DNA of 64,000 nt from CAWEQO01 sp963811225 (GTDB lineage: Bacteria; Chloroflexota; Anaerolineae; Anaerolineales; Anaerolineaceae). Below are positions 17,449 to 25,222 of this stretch, in pieces. Position numbers and translations under genes: made by a program. The notes under the pieces were generated by a model that saw only the letters and a program-made list of their open reading frames with translations, was not told the origin of the DNA and ran no database searches. How positions within the stretch are numbered: the stretch's first letter is position 1; every line of letters starts with the position of its first letter. The stretch covers positions 1 through 64,000 of the forward strand of contig CAWEQO010000003.1 in NCBI GenBank assembly GCA_963811225.1, given 5' to 3'.

Positions 17449-19746
17449 CTACGCCGCCAGCTCGGTGCGCCGCAGCAGCTGGGCGTTGGCCGCCACGATG
17501 ATCGTGCTGAGCGACATCAACGCCGCGCCGACCGCCGGTGACAGCACGAAGCCGATCGGCGCCAGCACCCCTGCCGCCAGCGGCAGAGCGATGATGTTGT
17601 ACCCGGCTGCCCACCACAGGTTTTGAATCATCTTGCGGTAGCTGGCCCGGCTCAGCTCGATCACGTTGACCGCATCCTCGGGGTTACTCTGCACCAGGAT
17701 GATCCCGGCCAACTCGACCGCCACGTCCGTGCCGCTGCCAATGGCGATGCCCACGTCGGCGCGGGTCAGGGCCGGAGCATCGTTTACACCATCGCCCACC
17801 ATCGCCACGCGCTTGCCCTGGCGCTGCAGCTCGGTCACCTTTTGATCCTTGTTCTCGGGCAGCACCTCGGCGAAGTAGGTATCGATGCCAAGTTCATCGG
17901 CCACGGCCTTGGCGACCGCTTCGCTGTCACCGGTCAGCATGGCGACCTGGACGCCCATGTCGTGCAGGCGGCGGATCGCCTGTTTGCTCTCCGGCCGGAT
18001 CACGTCTGCCAGGGCAAAGGCCGCCATCACGCTGCCGCCCTGCACTAGGTTGACCACGCTCTGGCCCTTGGCGCTGGCCTCGCGTTCGAAATCGGCCAGG
18101 TTCTCGGGCACGCGCACTTGCAGCGATTCCAGCAGGCGCGGCCCGCCCACGTACACCCGGCGGCCGTCCAGCTGGGCCTGCACGCCGCGGCCCTGGATGG
18201 CTTCGAAATCCGAGACGTCCGGCAGGTCCAAGCCGCGCTCCTCGGCGCTGCGCAGGATGCCCTGAGCGATGGTATGCTCCGAGTCGGCCTCGATTGCGGC
18301 CGCCAGCGCCAGTGCCCGCTCTTCGCTGATGCCGTTGGCGGTGGCGATGCCCACTACGCCGAACTCGCCCTTGGTGAGCGTGCCGGTCTTGTCGAAGATC
18401 ATCATGTCGATGTTGCGCGCCGCTTCCATCTCGACCCGGTCGCGGATCAGGATGCCGTTGCTGGCGCCCAGCGAAGTAGTGATGGCGATCACCAGCGGGA
18501 TGGCCAAACCCAGGGCGTGCGGGCAGGCAATCACCAGCACGGTGGCGACGCGCGCCACGGTGTCTGCGTTGAAGCCGATGGCGATGGTCCAGGCGATGGC
18601 GGTGATGACCGCCACGCCCAAAGCGACGTAGAACAGCCAGCCCGCCGCCCGGTCGGCCAGCAGCTGCGTGTTCGACTTGCTCGACTCGGCCTCCTTGACC
18701 AGGCGCATAATGCCCGCCAGGGCGGTCTCGTCGCCGGTGGCGGTGACCTTGACGCGCAGGCTGCCGCTGCCGTTGATCGTCCCGGCGATGACCTGCTCAC
18801 CGGGGCTTTTATCGACCGGCCTGGACTCGCCGGTGATCATCGACTCGTTCACGCTCGACTTGCCCTCCGCCACTTCGCCGTCGGCCGGGACGCTCGCGCC
18901 AGGACGCACCAGCGTCACGTCGCCCTTGTGCAGCTCGCTGACCGGCACCGTTTCGGTGCCGCCGACTGGCAGCACCCGCTCGGCCTCGTCCGGCATGAGC
19001 TTGGCCAGGGCGTTCAGCGCCCCGGAGGCCTGGCGCACCGAGCGCATCTCCAACCAGTGGCCCAGCAGCATGATGTCGATCAGCGTCACCAGCTCCCAGA
19101 AGAAGGTCGCGCCGGTGGGCAGGAACAAGGCCGCCAGGCTGTAGCCGAAGGCCACGATGATCGCCAGCGAGATCAGGGTCATCATCCCCGGTTGGCGGTT
19201 GCGCAGCTCGGGAACGGCCATGTTCAGGAACGGCAGCCCACCGTAGAAGAACACGATCACCGCAAAGACCGGCGTGATCCACTGCACGCCGGGGAAGGCC
19301 GGCAGGCTGTAACCCAAAAACGACTGGATGGATGGGCTGAACACCAACACCGGGATGGACAGCGCCAGCGAGACCCAGAACTTGCGCCGGAACATCTGCT
19401 CGTGCCCGGTATGGTCCACGTGCGCGCCGTGGCCTTCATGGCCCTCGTGACCCTCGTGACCCTCGTGACCCTCGTGCGCCATGTTGTGACCGGCATGATC
19501 GGGTTCCTCCTCGCGGCCGTGCTGCACCATCTCCATCGCCTCGCGCTGGATGCTCTCTTCCCCGTGTTGAGGGTGCTCGACCGGCTCGGCCTGGGCGGCG
19601 GTCTCGGCGGCGCGATCGACCGATACGTCTTGCTGCTGCTCCCGCTTGCGCCCGTCTTCGATTTCAAACGAACGCGCCTGGCCTTCCGGCTCCTGCGGTT
19701 CGTGCGTGTGCTGGTTGTGGCGATTGGGTGTGTCGTCAGGTTTCAA
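17449..19746 (-). CDS. copB: CopB-type heavy-metal translocating P-type ATPase
   Basis: A 765-residue P1B ATPase that exports copper (or silver) across the membrane. The N terminus is hydrophilic and carries a histidine-rich metal-binding segment with tandem GHE units (about residues 88-115) instead of CxxC domains. The intramembrane motif is CPH at 408-410, the CopB type linked to Cu(II)/Ag export, and the phosphorylated Asp is D452 in [17 protein letters not shown] and [10 protein letters not shown] are also present. The start is TTG, supported by GAGGAGGG seven bases upstream and no closer ATG. A TTGAGG-18-TATAAT promoter lies at 19887-19916. Confidence 0.93.
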   Translation of the reverse strand: MKPDDTPNRHNQHTHEPQEPEGQARSFEIEDGRKREQQQDVSVDRAAETAAQAEPVEHPQHGEESIQREAMEMVQHGREEEPDHAGHNMAHEGHEGHEGHEGHEGHGAHVDHTGHEQMFRRKFWVSLALSIPVLVFSPSIQSFLGYSLPAFPGVQWITPVFAVIVFFYGGLPFLNMAVPELRNRQPGMMTLISLAIIVAFGYSLAALFLPTGATFFWELVTLIDIMLLGHWLEMRSVRQASGALNALAKLMPDEAERVLPVGGTETVPVSELHKGDVTLVRPGASVPADGEVAEGKSSVNESMITGESRPVDKSPGEQVIAGTINGSGSLRVKVTATGDETALAGIMRLVKEAESSKSNTQLLADRAAGWLFYVALGVAVITAIAWTIAIGFNADTVARVATVLVIACPHALGLAIPLVIAITTSLGASNGILIRDRVEMEAARNIDMMIFDKTGTLTKGEFGVVGIATANGISEERALALAAAIEADSEHTIAQGILRSAEERGLDLPDVSDFEAIQGRGVQAQLDGRRVYVGGPRLLESLQVRVPENLADFEREASAKGQSVVNLVQGGSVMAAFALADVIRPESKQAIRRLHDMGVQVAMLTGDSEAVAKAVADELGIDTYFAEVLPENKDQKVTELQRQGKRVAMVGDGVNDAPALTRADVGIAIGSGTDVAVELAGIILVQSNPEDAVNVIELSRASYRKMIQNLWWAAGYNIIALPLAAGVLAPIGFVLSPAVGAALMSLSTIIVAANAQLLRRTELAA
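19440..19481. repeat. 9-base tandem repeat coding GHE units
   Basis: Four or more tandem 9-base units (CCTCGTGAC on the plus strand) encode the histidine-rich metal-binding segment of the CopB-type ATPase. Such repeats can expand or contract in register. Confidence 0.7.
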
Positions 19747-19886
19747 TCAAATCCCTCCTCTTAACGGTCTGTAGAAATACGAAATACGAATCCATCCGGT
19801 CTCAACGACCGGCTAAGGCTGTATGCTGGAATGCAAATGTGGATGCCGGCCGATTGCTGCCGTCGTTGATTGGCCCCCGTACTTTT

Positions 19887-19916
19887 ATTATACCGGATAC
19901 TGAACCCAGCCCTCAA
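19887..19916 (-). promoter_or_regulatory. Promoter of the CopB-type gene
   Basis: TTGAGG and TATAAT on the minus strand are 18 bases apart, giving a leader of about 130 bases before the TTG start. An inverted repeat CCGGTC..GACCGG lies at about 19796-19812 in the leader. The rest of the 316-base gap to 20062 shows only the downstream gene's -10 box. Confidence 0.55.
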
Positions 19917-20027
19917 GCTGCGAAGCAAGGATAGTCTGGTGAGTCCCCACGCTGTGGATTGCAGCCCAACATGTCCCTGTGCCGGTTGATGTTTGGCGTT
20001 TCCGGCCCAAGTTCTCAATTGCCTTGT

Positions 20028-20033
20028 TATAAT
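20028..20033 (+). promoter_or_regulatory. -10 box upstream of the methyltransferase gene
   Basis: TATAAT 29 bases before the ATG at 20063. No good -35 is visible at the expected spacing. Confidence 0.4.
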
Positions 20034-20062
20034 TCCCCCACACCACAACAGGAATGAGGCCT

Positions 20063-21055
20063 ATGAAAACCAAATTCGCAAACTTCGCACTGGAAAACCG
20101 CGGCCGGCTGGCCATACCGATCGGCGTGTATGCCGGGCTGGAGATCACCGGGGCCAGCGTGCGTGCTGCCGTCTCCTCGGCGCAGGCGCAGGCCGAGGCC
20201 GTGCTGGCCCTGCGCGAGCGCTTCGATACCCCGGTCATGCTGACCGCCATGGACCTTTCGGCCGAGGCGGAGACTTACGGCTGCGAAGTGCGCATGGCGG
20301 ACGATGAGATCCCCACCGTGATCGGGCGGCGGGTGACGACCCTGGACGAGATCGCTGCCTTGCCCGAGCCGCAGCCCGGCGACTTCCGCACCGCGGTCCA
20401 CCTTGGCGCGGCCCACCAATTGGTTGCAGCAGGCGGCGGCGCACCGGTTCTGGGCGGCATGATCGGGCCGTTCTCGCTGGCGGCGCGGCTGTTCGGCGTC
20501 AGCGAGGCCCTGCTTGCCAGCGCTGCCGAGCCCGAACTGGTCGAGACGCTGCTGGACAAGGTGACGCCCTTCCTGACGGCTTATGCGGCCGCCTTCCGGG
20601 ATGCAGGCGCTGCGGGCGTGATCATGGCCGAACCGGCCGCCGGGCTGCTCTCGCCGCGCGGGCTGGGACGCTTCTCCTCGGCTTACGTGCGCCGGATCGT
20701 CGATGCGGTCCAGAGTGAGGATTTTGCCGTGGTGCTGCACAACTGCGGCGCCAAGCTGGCTCACTTGAACAAGGCGCTCGAATCGGGGGCCGAGATCTAC
20801 CACTTCGGCGCGCCGATGGACATCCTGGCCGCGTTGGAGAGGGTCGACGGCAGCGTCATCCTCGGCGGCAACCTGGATCCGTCGGCCGTGTTCCGCTACG
20901 GCACGGTCGAGGGAATGCGCGCCCAAACCGCTGCACTGCTGGAAGCGGCGCGGCCTTATCGCGCCTTCATCCCCTCCTCCGGCTGTGACATTCCGCCCGG
21001 CACGCCGGTCGAGAATTTGGAAGCGTTCTACCAGACGGTGAGGGAAAGCGCGTAA
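20063..21055 (+). CDS. UroD/MtaA-family methyltransferase
   Basis: A 330-residue TIM-barrel protein of the uroporphyrinogen decarboxylase superfamily, most like MtaA/CmuA-type methylcobamide methyltransferases. HNCG (LHNCGAKLAHL) and the late cysteine in SSGCDIPPGTP fit the zinc-binding His-Cys-Cys of that branch, and GGNLDPSAV matches the substrate loop. The classical heme-pathway residues are not evident. An in-frame ATG at 20054 is possible; 20063 follows ATGAGG. The methyl donor is unknown, and no corrinoid protein gene is adjacent. Confidence 0.82.
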   Translation: MKTKFANFALENRGRLAIPIGVYAGLEITGASVRAAVSSAQAQAEAVLALRERFDTPVMLTAMDLSAEAETYGCEVRMADDEIPTVIGRRVTTLDEIAALPEPQPGDFRTAVHLGAAHQLVAAGGGAPVLGGMIGPFSLAARLFGVSEALLASAAEPELVETLLDKVTPFLTAYAAAFRDAGAAGVIMAEPAAGLLSPRGLGRFSSAYVRRIVDAVQSEDFAVVLHNCGAKLAHLNKALESGAEIYHFGAPMDILAALERVDGSVILGGNLDPSAVFRYGTVEGMRAQTAALLEAARPYRAFIPSSGCDIPPGTPVENLEAFYQTVRESA

Positions 21056-21070
21056 AAAAAGCAGAAAATA

Positions 21071-21118
21071 GAAAGCAGAGAGCAGTCGGAACTAGGTTTC
21101 CGGCTGCTCTCTGCTTTC
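21071..21118. terminator. Bidirectional hairpin, GAGAGCAG family
   Basis: Perfect 15-base arms (21071-21085 and 21104-21118; GAAAGCAGAGAGCAG and complement) lie between the convergent methyltransferase and EamA genes. The stop and last codons of the EamA gene (GESREQPET) are inside the hairpin. Confidence 0.65.
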
Positions 21119-22003
21119 TCCTCCCCCAAACAGCACCACCAGCACGCCCGCCACAATCAGGGCTGCGGCGGCGTAGAACAGCGGGCCGGGGATTTCACGG
21201 AAGATCAAGTAGCCCAGGAACCCGGCGAAGATCGGCTGGTTGAGGTTGGTCACGCTGACCACCTGTCCGCGGAAGAATTTCAGCGAGTAATTCAAGATGG
21301 AATGGCCGAACACGGTCGGGATCAGGCCCAGCCCGAGCATATACAGCAGGTTGGAGAGCGAGTAGGCCTTGATCGGATTGATGAAGAAGGCTGCGGTGAT
21401 CAGGCAGATCAATCCGGCGACCGCGTACAGCGGCACCATGTACAGCCACAGCGGCAGGCGCGCCCCGTTCTTGCGGCCCAGCGCCAGGTAAGCCGCGAAG
21501 GCCAGCATCGAGCCGAAGCAGATCAGGTCGCCGTGGAAGTTGGTGGGGGAGACGTGCAGGTTCGAGCCGGTCAGCAGCGCCATGCCCGCCAGGGTCAGCA
21601 GGGTGCCGTAGATCTCGCTGCGCAAGATGCGTTCCTGGAAGAACGCCAACACGAAGAACGGCATCACCACCGGCGTCAGGTTGGCGATCAGGCTGGCATT
21701 CGCCACCTGGGTCATGCGCGCCCCGATCACCCAGCTCATGAAGTGCACCGCCAGCAGCGCCGCCGGGGGTACGCTCCAGGCCAGCTGCTTCCAGCCGTAC
21801 TCGCCCTGGAAGCGGGCCAGGTCGCGCAGGAACAGCGGCAGCAGCGCCACCGCCGCCACCAACAGCCGGTACGACGCCACCAGCAGCGGGTGCTCGTCGC
21901 TGGCCTTGATCATAATCACCGCCGTCGCCCCGGCCAGCACGCCAAACAGCAGCAGCAAAAAGCGCTGCAGTGTGCCGGTTGTACTTTTGATGGTGGTTTG
22001 CAT
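21092..22003 (-). CDS. EamA/DMT-family transporter
   Basis: A 303-residue integral membrane protein with ten predicted helices in two EamA repeats (VASYRLLVAAVALLPL ... and FGHSILNYSLKFFRGQVVSV ...). Typical of drug/metabolite exporters of amino acids or other small metabolites. The C-terminal tail is contributed by the overlapping terminator hairpin. The substrate cannot be inferred. Confidence 0.9.
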   Translation of the reverse strand: MQTTIKSTTGTLQRFLLLLFGVLAGATAVIMIKASDEHPLLVASYRLLVAAVALLPLFLRDLARFQGEYGWKQLAWSVPPAALLAVHFMSWVIGARMTQVANASLIANLTPVVMPFFVLAFFQERILRSEIYGTLLTLAGMALLTGSNLHVSPTNFHGDLICFGSMLAFAAYLALGRKNGARLPLWLYMVPLYAVAGLICLITAAFFINPIKAYSLSNLLYMLGLGLIPTVFGHSILNYSLKFFRGQVVSVTNLNQPIFAGFLGYLIFREIPGPLFYAAAALIVAGVLVVLFGGGESREQPET

Positions 22004-22085
22004 CTCGGTCGGAATGATACCATGGGGAGGGAGAATGGAGAATGGAGAATAGAGAGTAGAGAACAGGGAGCAGAGAGCAGAGAGT

Positions 22086-22133
22086 AGAGAGTAGTAAAAG
22101 CGCCCGCACCTGTGGACGCTTTTACTACTCTCT
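22086..22133 (-). terminator. Terminator of the WD40 lipoprotein gene, GAGAGCAG family
   Basis: Perfect 17-base arms (22086-22102 and 22117-22133) sit within a longer purine-rich/pyrimidine-rich stretch covering 22021-22148. It lies immediately after the stop of the WD40 gene. Confidence 0.7.
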
Positions 22134-22150
22134 GTTCTCTACTCTCTCCC

Positions 22151-24331
22151 TTACGGCACGTAATACACGACCACCCCGTTGATATTGGGGCCGCCCGCAA
22201 TCAGGAACCGCCCGTCCGGGGTGAAGGCAGCGTTGCGGTCGCCGGGCAGCACGTGCAGCTGGCCGCCGGTCATGACGTCCCAGATGTGCATCTCACCGGC
22301 CTCGTCGGCGCTGGCCAGCAAGCTGCCGTCCGGCGAGAACGCCAGCCCGGTCGGGTTGTCGGCGTGGCCGTACAGTTCGTTGCGCTGCACCTGCGCCTGC
22401 ACGTCCCACAGCCCTATCCGATAGTTCCAGTTGCCCAGCGCCAGCGTGCGCCCGTCCGGCGAGAACTGCAGGTTCAGGGCCCACTGGTTTTGCCCATAAG
22501 GGATGGTGGCATAAACGCTCCAGTCGCTTACCTGGTAGATGGTCACGTCGATGTCCCAGCCGGTGATCGCCAGCAGCGTGCCGTCCGGGGAGAAGGAGAC
22601 GTCCGAGGCCCAGTGGCCCAGGTCGACCATCCACACCGGCGCGCCGCTGGCTACGTCCCACACCATCACCCGGTTGTCGTTGCTGGCCGACGCCAGCAGC
22701 GTGCCATCCGGCGAGAAAGACAGGTCGGTTACCCAGTCGGTGTGGCCGGTAAAGGGCCGCACCTTTTGGCCGGTGTCCGCGGACCAAAGGTCCAGGTTGC
22801 GGTCCCACGAGCCGGCTGCCACGAAATCTGAATTGGGCGAGAAGGCCAGCGCGTCCACAATGCCGCCGTATGGCCCCAGCCGGGTGACGCGCTGCATCCT
22901 GGTCAGGTCCCACAGCTCCACGCCTGATTCGAGGCCGAGCGCCAGCAGGCGGTTGTCGGGCGAGACCGCCAGGCTGTAGATCTCGTTCTTGCCGCTGATG
23001 GTGGTGAGCGGCTGCAGCCGGGTGACGTTGTCGCGCGTGATCACCTGCGCCGAAGCGGGCAGCGGCGGCAGGGTGGGGGTGGGCGTGAAGGTCGGCGCAG
23101 GGGTTTGCGCCAGGGCCCGGTCAGCATCCGTGACGACGCCCCACTTGAAGTCGACGCCCGGGACCTCCATCGGAGAGGGTTCCTCGCCCATCTGCCACAG
23201 CTGCATGGGCTCGTCCGGCTTTGACCCAGGCATGATCATCAAGCTGCCGTCCGGAGACCAGAGCGTCTCGCCAGGCGGCAGGTAGGTCATCTGCCCCAGG
23301 ACTTCCTTGGCAGACAGGTCCAGCGGGTCGGTTCGTACGATCTGTGGAGCCATGTCACTGCCGAACAGCATATACAGCTTGCCGTCCGTGCCGAGATGGG
23401 GATAACCGTAGATGGGTGGGTACTGGCTTTCGGCCGGCGCGGGCGAGAGCTGAGCCGAGCGGGCAGTGTTCCACTGCACCTGCCACAGCCCGCCCACGTT
23501 CATGCCGTTCACCGCGCCAATGTAGAAGGAGGCGTCGTTGGGGCCGCGGGTAGCGCAGCAGGTGGGGATACCTGCGTTCATCATCTCACCGCCCACTGCC
23601 GGGATAATACCCAGCTCGGCGCCCTCATAGTAGCCGATCTGTACGGCGATGTAGTTCCCGTCCGGCGACCAGAACAAGGGGCTGTAGTAGCGCGAGCTGC
23701 CTATGGAGTCCTGGTCGAAGGGCACGTTGGCGATCAGATTACGCACGTCCATGACAGGCAGCGTGATCACATTCAGGCCGCTGCGGGAGAAGGCGATCGA
23801 TCCGCCGTCCGGCGACCAGACCGGAGCGCCGATGCGCAGGTCTTGCGAGCCCGGCTGGCCCTCTTGGATCGGTTCGCCATCAATGATCATCTGGGCGCTG
23901 CTGCCGTCGGCCTGGGCCACGTACAGGTCATTGTTGCTGACGAACGCCAGCCGCCCGTCGATTGGGTTGACGTCGTACCCGTCGACTCCGGCGGGCAGCG
24001 CCGTGACCGGGTGGGCGAAGCCGCCGTTCATCTCGATGCGCCACACCTGGCGCGCCCCGCCCTGGCTCGACTGGAAGTACACCGGCGCGGGCAGCAGCGG
24101 CGGGGTGGGTGTGGCCGTGGCGGTGGCCGTCGGCTCGGGGCTGGCGGTCATGGTCGGCGCGTCCGTGGCGCTGGGGGCCTGGGTGGCTATCGCCACCGGC
24201 ACGGGCGTATCGCTGGGGGCCGGGGTGGGGGTCGCCGGGGTGCAGCTGGAAAGCAGCAGCATGGATATCGCCAGCAGCGCCGCCCCGGCTGCTGAATGCT
24301 GGAAGATGGACCGGAAGTTGTGGTGCGCCAT
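22151..24331 (-). CDS. Lipoprotein with TolB-like and WD40 beta-propellers
   Basis: A 726-residue secreted protein. The signal peptide ends in a lipobox (LLSSC, Cys30), then a Thr/Pro/Ala-rich linker (to about 75). Residues about 75-400 carry TolB/PD40-type repeats (VWSPDGGSIAFS, FWSPDGNYIAV, LWSPDGSLMIM). A second Thr/Pro linker (TPAPTFTPTPTL) leads to about seven WD40 repeats at 450-726 (FSPDGTLLASAS...VMVWD). Such two-propeller lipoproteins are common in Chloroflexota and act as surface scaffolds; no enzymatic site is visible. AGGAGGG precedes the start. Confidence 0.85.
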   Translation of the reverse strand: MAHHNFRSIFQHSAAGAALLAISMLLLSSCTPATPTPAPSDTPVPVAIATQAPSATDAPTMTASPEPTATATATPTPPLLPAPVYFQSSQGGARQVWRIEMNGGFAHPVTALPAGVDGYDVNPIDGRLAFVSNNDLYVAQADGSSAQMIIDGEPIQEGQPGSQDLRIGAPVWSPDGGSIAFSRSGLNVITLPVMDVRNLIANVPFDQDSIGSSRYYSPLFWSPDGNYIAVQIGYYEGAELGIIPAVGGEMMNAGIPTCCATRGPNDASFYIGAVNGMNVGGLWQVQWNTARSAQLSPAPAESQYPPIYGYPHLGTDGKLYMLFGSDMAPQIVRTDPLDLSAKEVLGQMTYLPPGETLWSPDGSLMIMPGSKPDEPMQLWQMGEEPSPMEVPGVDFKWGVVTDADRALAQTPAPTFTPTPTLPPLPASAQVITRDNVTRLQPLTTISGKNEIYSLAVSPDNRLLALGLESGVELWDLTRMQRVTRLGPYGGIVDALAFSPNSDFVAAGSWDRNLDLWSADTGQKVRPFTGHTDWVTDLSFSPDGTLLASASNDNRVMVWDVASGAPVWMVDLGHWASDVSFSPDGTLLAITGWDIDVTIYQVSDWSVYATIPYGQNQWALNLQFSPDGRTLALGNWNYRIGLWDVQAQVQRNELYGHADNPTGLAFSPDGSLLASADEAGEMHIWDVMTGGQLHVLPGDRNAAFTPDGRFLIAGGPNINGVVVYYVP

Positions 24332-24424
24332 TAAATACCCTCCTGATCGTCGCTTTCGGAATTAATTTCGGATAAAGTAACTCCTGATAATTTTACTAAA
24401 TTTTGGCGCTTTGACAAGCCAAAA

Positions 24425-24529
24425 GGTTCCGGGTGCATTTCAGTTTTGTGGTAGTTGTGTTGTTTCCCGGCAGCCGCAGCTGCCGGGAAACAACACAACT
24501 ACCACAAAACTGAAATGCATTGGTTCCGG
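24425..24529. repeat. 41-bp perfect palindrome flanked by 8-bp direct repeats
   Basis: Perfect complementary 41-base arms (24434-24474 and 24479-24519) surround a four-base loop (CGCA). The octamer GGTTCCGG stands directly outside on both sides (24425-24432 and 24522-24529) in direct orientation. A terminator role is unlikely because the two adjacent genes diverge. It looks like an inserted hairpin element with a target duplication. Confidence 0.65.
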
Positions 24530-24558
24530 TCCTGGTCTGACCATGATCCGTAAACCAT

Positions 24559-24586
24559 CTTACTTACTTAATTTAAGGTAAGTAAG
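24559..24586. promoter_or_regulatory. Putative operator of the TetR-type regulator
   Basis: CTTACTTAC (24559-24567) and GTAAGTAAG (24578-24586) form a perfect 9-bp inverted repeat with a 10-base spacer, just upstream of the -10 box of the TetR gene. This is the size and position expected for an autoregulatory TetR operator. Confidence 0.7.
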
Positions 24587-24599
24587 CACCAAAAAGCTC

Positions 24600-24605
24600 T
24601 ATAAT
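24600..24605 (+). promoter_or_regulatory. -10 box of the TetR gene, leaderless placement
   Basis: A consensus TATAAT ends five bases before the ATG at 24611, and no Shine-Dalgarno sequence is present, so transcription probably begins at the start codon. Confidence 0.55.
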
Positions 24606-24610
24606 TAAGC

Positions 24611-25213
24611 ATGAACCCAGCCCCTACCCCCAGACGCACCCAAGCCGAGCGTACTCGCAAGCGCAAAAAGCAGTTGATCCATGAAGCCATGCGCTGTTTT
24701 GCACAGTACGGCTACCGTGGCGCAAAGCTGTCCGACATCGCCGTGGCCGCCGGGATCAGCGAGCCTGGGCTGCTGCACCATTTCCCCAGCAAAGCGCATC
24801 TGTTGATGGAAGTGTTGGCCGAGCGCGACCGCATCGACCGGGAACGCTTTGGCGATTCCTTCCAGGGCGAGGCGGGTAAGTCTCTGCCCTCCCTGCAAGA
24901 GCTGGTCAAGTACAACGAGAGCGTGCCGGGGCTGGTGCAGCTTTTCACCGTGCTGGTGGCCGAGAGCATCGCCGAGGAGCACCCCGGGCACGGCTTCTTC
25001 CTGCAGCGCTATCAATCCCTGCGCGCCCAGAGCGTCGAGGCCCTGCGCGAAGGCCAGGCGCGCGGCGAGATCCGTGCGGATATCGCCGCCGAAGATCTGG
25101 TGGTCATGCTGTTTGCGATGATGGATGGCTTGCAGATCCAATGGCTGTTCGAGCCGCAAGCAGTCGATATGGCTCGCATCTTTGAACAATTTTTAAAGTT
25201 GTTGCAAGGTTAA
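24611..25213 (+). CDS. TetR/AcrR-family transcriptional regulator
   Basis: A 200-residue repressor. Residues about 12-60 form the TetR helix-turn-helix (IHEAMRCFAQYGYRGAKLSDIAVAAGISEPGLLHHFPSKAHLL), and the rest is an all-helical ligand domain. Its stop is nine bases before the GH3 gene, so both are in one operon controlled by the palindrome at 24559-24586. The likely ligand is a sugar or glucoside-related signal, by context only. Confidence 0.93.
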   Translation: MNPAPTPRRTQAERTRKRKKQLIHEAMRCFAQYGYRGAKLSDIAVAAGISEPGLLHHFPSKAHLLMEVLAERDRIDRERFGDSFQGEAGKSLPSLQELVKYNESVPGLVQLFTVLVAESIAEEHPGHGFFLQRYQSLRAQSVEALREGQARGEIRADIAAEDLVVMLFAMMDGLQIQWLFEPQAVDMARIFEQFLKLLQG

Positions 25214-25222
25214 GGAGAACCC

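Noticed and set aside
21021..21055. Heme-pathway uroporphyrinogen decarboxylase (hemE)
   Set aside because: The protein has the HNCG and SSGC zinc-type motifs of the methyltransferase branch and lacks the conserved N-terminal HemE arginine motif.
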